Positions 61,825 to 64,000 of a stretch of DNA of 64,000 bases are shown piece after piece (position 1 is the first letter of the stretch; the number at the start of each line of letters is the position of its first letter). Origin of the DNA: Cerasicoccus frondis (lineage in GTDB: Bacteria > Verrucomicrobiota > Verrucomicrobiia > Opitutales > Cerasicoccaceae); NCBI GenBank assembly GCA_031296915.1, contig JAVDPC010000001.1, forward strand, positions 1 to 64,000, given 5' to 3'. Under the pieces are notes generated by a model that saw only the letters and a list, made by a program, of their open reading frames with translations, was not told the DNA's origin and searched no databases. The translations under genes and the position numbers were made by a program.

Positions 61825-62832
61825 TTAATTCTCCTGCTTGCCGGTAAGGACTGCGCTTGGATTCTGCTCCAAATAATCAAGTAGCACGCGCAGTGAACGC
61901 ATGGCGCCAGCAAATTCAGACAAGGCACTGTTCAGCTCGTACCGCGTCTTGGAGTCCGGCGCGACCATACCGTCTGCATCCGTCGCCAGCACACTAAATT
62001 TATCCAAGGTGCCACGTGCGCTGGTGAGCGTTACCCGGATATCCGCCACCAACTCGCTGACATCTCCGTCCAGGTTGTTGATTAGCACCTGCAGGTCGTC
62101 CAGTGTCTTATCGAGACTGGTAAAGGCTTTCTTCAGGTCAGGATTATCCGCTAAATCTTCAATTGACTTCAGGGTTTGCTTGGTTTGGTCGCTAATGCCC
62201 TTGAAATCAACTTGGCCTATGCCGCGATCCAGTTTGTCCAAGGTCGCGTTGAGCTTGATGCCAAGTCCGCGAAAATCAATTTGCGATATCTGGTTCACCA
62301 TCGAGGAGACCTTCTTGATGATCTCAGTGAGGCCCGATTGCAGCGTGGGAATTTCAAGATACTCTTCATCGAGACCACCCTCTTGTCGGTACCGAGGGGG
62401 GGGAGCCGGGTTGACGTAATTCAATTCCACAAACAAAAGACCGGTTACAAAGCTGGCCTGCTGAAGCGTTCCGCGCAACCCGTCGTTCACCTGCCCTTTT
62501 AACACCTCAGGGTCACCCAAATCGACATCCACGCCGAGATTCGTCCGTAAACGGCTCAAGTCGATTTCGATGATGACGGGTATGCTGTCGTCCGAGCTAT
62601 CCTTTTGATTAAAGCGGATGAGGATGTCTTTAACCTGTCCGATCGGCACGCCCTTGAACTTAACGGGAGCGCCGATGGCCAAGCCATTGACCGAGTCGTC
62701 AAAATAAAGGACGAACTCCGCCTGTTGCTTAAAGAAACTCCCTGAGCCAAACACCACCACCGCCGCAATCGCGAAAACGATAGCCGTGATAACGAATCCT
62801 CCGATTACTGCCGGGTTAGCTTTCTTGCTCAT
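61825..62832 (-). CDS. MCE-domain protein, lipid transport (MlaD/PqiB-like)
   Basis: The 335-residue protein has one N-terminal helix (GGFVITAIVFAIAAVVVFGSG) followed by one MCE domain (about 30-135: YFDDSVNGLAIGAPVKFKGVPIGQVKDI). A long helical C-terminal part ends in a hydrophobic tail (SALSEFAGAMRSLRVLLDYLEQNPSAV). It should bind lipids as a hexamer in the periplasm. Between the MlaF-like ATPase and the PqiC-like lipoprotein. Extra Pro-rich stretch NPAPPPRYRQEGG near residue 145. Confidence 0.9.
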   Translation of the reverse strand: MSKKANPAVIGGFVITAIVFAIAAVVVFGSGSFFKQQAEFVLYFDDSVNGLAIGAPVKFKGVPIGQVKDILIRFNQKDSSDDSIPVIIEIDLSRLRTNLGVDVDLGDPEVLKGQVNDGLRGTLQQASFVTGLLFVELNYVNPAPPPRYRQEGGLDEEYLEIPTLQSGLTEIIKKVSSMVNQISQIDFRGLGIKLNATLDKLDRGIGQVDFKGISDQTKQTLKSIEDLADNPDLKKAFTSLDKTLDDLQVLINNLDGDVSELVADIRVTLTSARGTLDKFSVLATDADGMVAPDSKTRYELNSALSEFAGAMRSLRVLLDYLEQNPSAVLTGKQEN

Positions 62833-62899
62833 AGAAAGATGGATAGGTAATTAATGATCGTGCGTTGATTGGCAAAGATTTTCATGAAAAATATCTCAT

Positions 62900-63676
62900 C
62901 TATACAGCGGCGCCCGAATTCTCCAGCTCCCCTCTCAGCAGGAAATTGCGAACCGTTTCAAATTCGCTGTGATCTCGCATCTCATTGGGATTTCCCACCT
63001 CAAGCTGATAGCGCGTTTTGGCGTCGAGGAAGATCGCGCGATCAGCGATGGCAAAGATGCTGGCCAGCTCATGCGTCACCACGACAAACGTGGCGCCCAG
63101 AGAGTCGCGCAACTCAAGGATCAAGTCGTCCAACAAACGTGAACTAATCGGGTCCAAGCCAGCAGATGGTTCGTCAAAAAACAAAACGTCCGGATCGAGC
63201 GCCATTGCGCGCGCCAGCCCTGCGCGCTTGCACATGCCGCCGGAAATCTCCGAAGGGTAGAAGTCTTCAAACCCGCGCAAACCAACGAGCGATAGCTTAT
63301 AACTGGCGACTTCGCGGATTTCTTTGGGCTTCAGATTCGTGTATTCGCCCAGAGGCAAACCCACATTTTCCGCCAACGTCATCGAACTCCAGAGAGCTCC
63401 CCCTTGGTAAGTCACGCCAAAGCCCTTGAGCATTTCTTTCTTCACATCATCATCGGCTGAGGTGAAGTTGGCGCCATCGTAGAAAATTTCTCCGCGTGCA
63501 GGTTCCTTGATGCCGATCAGGTGCTTGAGCAGCGTGCTCTTGCCACAGCCAGAACCACCCATGATGATGAACACCTCGCCTTTGTTGACCTCGAAGTTGA
63601 GATCGTTCATCACGACAAAGCTTCCATAAGCCATATCCAGATGCTCGACGCGTATCTTTGGTTCACCAGTAGCCAT
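62900..63676 (-). CDS. MlaF-like ABC transporter ATPase
   Basis: The 258-residue ATPase has Walker A MGGSGCGKSTLL, the Q-loop VTYQGGALWSSMTLAENVGLPL, signature ISGGMCKRAGLARAM and Walker B VLFFDEPSAGLDP. The GGSGCGKST and SGGMxKR forms are typical of MlaF. It drives MCE-type lipid transport. The permease (MlaE) normally next to it is absent here. It is divergent from the lycopene cyclase gene. Confidence 0.93.
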   Translation of the reverse strand: MATGEPKIRVEHLDMAYGSFVVMNDLNFEVNKGEVFIIMGGSGCGKSTLLKHLIGIKEPARGEIFYDGANFTSADDDVKKEMLKGFGVTYQGGALWSSMTLAENVGLPLGEYTNLKPKEIREVASYKLSLVGLRGFEDFYPSEISGGMCKRAGLARAMALDPDVLFFDEPSAGLDPISSRLLDDLILELRDSLGATFVVVTHELASIFAIADRAIFLDAKTRYQLEVGNPNEMRDHSEFETVRNFLLRGELENSGAAV

Positions 63677-63801
63677 AGCAGAACACGCTCAAACATCACC
63701 GTTAAGCCCTTGCAAGGCAAGGTTTTTGATGCGCAAATTGCCAGGACGCCCACATTACATCGACAAAGGGTGCAACATTCTCTTGGCTCAGGCTCGCCAA
63801 C

Positions 63802-64000
63802 ATGACCTACTGGAGTTACCACTTAATCTTCACCCTGCCGCTCGTGGCGGCGCTCTTCGCCTGGAACTGGCCTCGTTTGCGGCGGGCGCACTGGGTTTGC
63901 ATGGGGATCGTCTGCCTCGTTGCCTTTATCTTCACCACGCCCTGGGATAACTATGCGGTATGGCTTGGCGTATGGGGGTTTGGCGATGACGTCAGCCTGG
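63802..64000 (+). CDS. Lycopene cyclase domain protein (CrtYcd type), 5' end only
   Basis: Sixty-six codons are visible before the window ends. The start MTYWSYHLIFTLPLVAALFAW, a second hydrophobic helix (VCMGIVCLVAFIFTTPW) and the signature TTPWDNYAVWLGVWGFG match the small membrane-bound lycopene cyclase domain found in actinobacteria and Opitutae. It cyclises lycopene ends to make beta- or epsilon-carotenoids. The ending is outside the window, so length and any fused domains are unknown. It is divergent from the mlaF-like gene with 125 bp between. Confidence 0.82.
   Translation, partial: MTYWSYHLIFTLPLVAALFAWNWPRLRRAHWVCMGIVCLVAFIFTTPWDNYAVWLGVWGFGDDVSL

Overview
The window looks like chromosome from a marine member of the Verrucomicrobiota, most likely class Opitutae. 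The reasons are a pilin-like giant secreted protein of the Verru_Chthon type, an exosortase with a PEP-CTERM substrate, a GH2/GPH/LacI sugar locus, FAD-dependent oxidoreductases with a C-terminal galactose-binding-like domain, and the first codons of a carotenoid (CrtYcd-type) lycopene cyclase at the right edge. This assignment is inference from gene content. I saw no rRNA, tRNA, CRISPR array, insertion sequence or prophage.

0-19 kb is an accessory sugar-acid locus. It holds a pilin-like large exported protein and its partner, a discoidin/GH9-like enzyme, a LacI regulator, an FAD oxidoreductase translationally coupled to a Na+/solute symporter, a GPH-type symporter, a PEP-CTERM protein and two GH2 enzymes. 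The second GH2 keeps the N-x-K-G motif of true beta-glucuronidases. A 13-bp near-palindrome (consensus TGTKACWGTMACA) occurs at six places, five of them in front of the LacI gene and the transport and hydrolase genes, so the locus reads as one LacI regulon for glucuronide-containing glycans.

19-35 kb is mostly housekeeping. It contains a hypothetical-fabD-lepA-lepB operon, a PilT-type ATPase, dapA and dapB, a free-standing lipoyl protein, ruvA, an exosortase-glgA pair, and an ACP / FabZ-like / ketoacyl-synthase cassette. A gene-free stretch of about 1 kb (28981-29966) is full of small hairpins.

35-40.7 kb is the most unusual part. An NsrR-like Rrf2 regulator sits upstream of a same-strand five-gene set: a Tll0287-like haem protein, a lipoprotein cytochrome c, a truncated haemoglobin, a NirB-like FAD protein fused to a BFD [2Fe-2S] domain and a b-cytochrome-like membrane domain, and a membrane-anchored cytochrome c with 11 haem motifs. 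A long palindrome lies in front of the set. I read it as a nitric-oxide- or nitrite-responsive transmembrane electron-transfer system.

41-58.5 kb is mainly one minus-strand run: rlmH and sufT, then sppA, an ABC exporter, a family-9 glycosyltransferase, dprA, a META-type lipoprotein, nnr, acpS, pdxJ and rnhB, with a nearly complete molybdenum-cofactor operon (MOSC-moeA-moaC-mobA-moaD-moaE-moaA) at its upstream end. After that come an outer-membrane barrel, exonuclease III, and an Mla-type lipid-transport group (ATPase, MCE protein, PqiC-like lipoprotein) that lacks its permease. REP-like palindromic elements fill the junctions between two convergent gene pairs (fabB/F-like / multihaem cytochrome, and xth / pqiC-like), and a related element lies upstream of the fabD operon.
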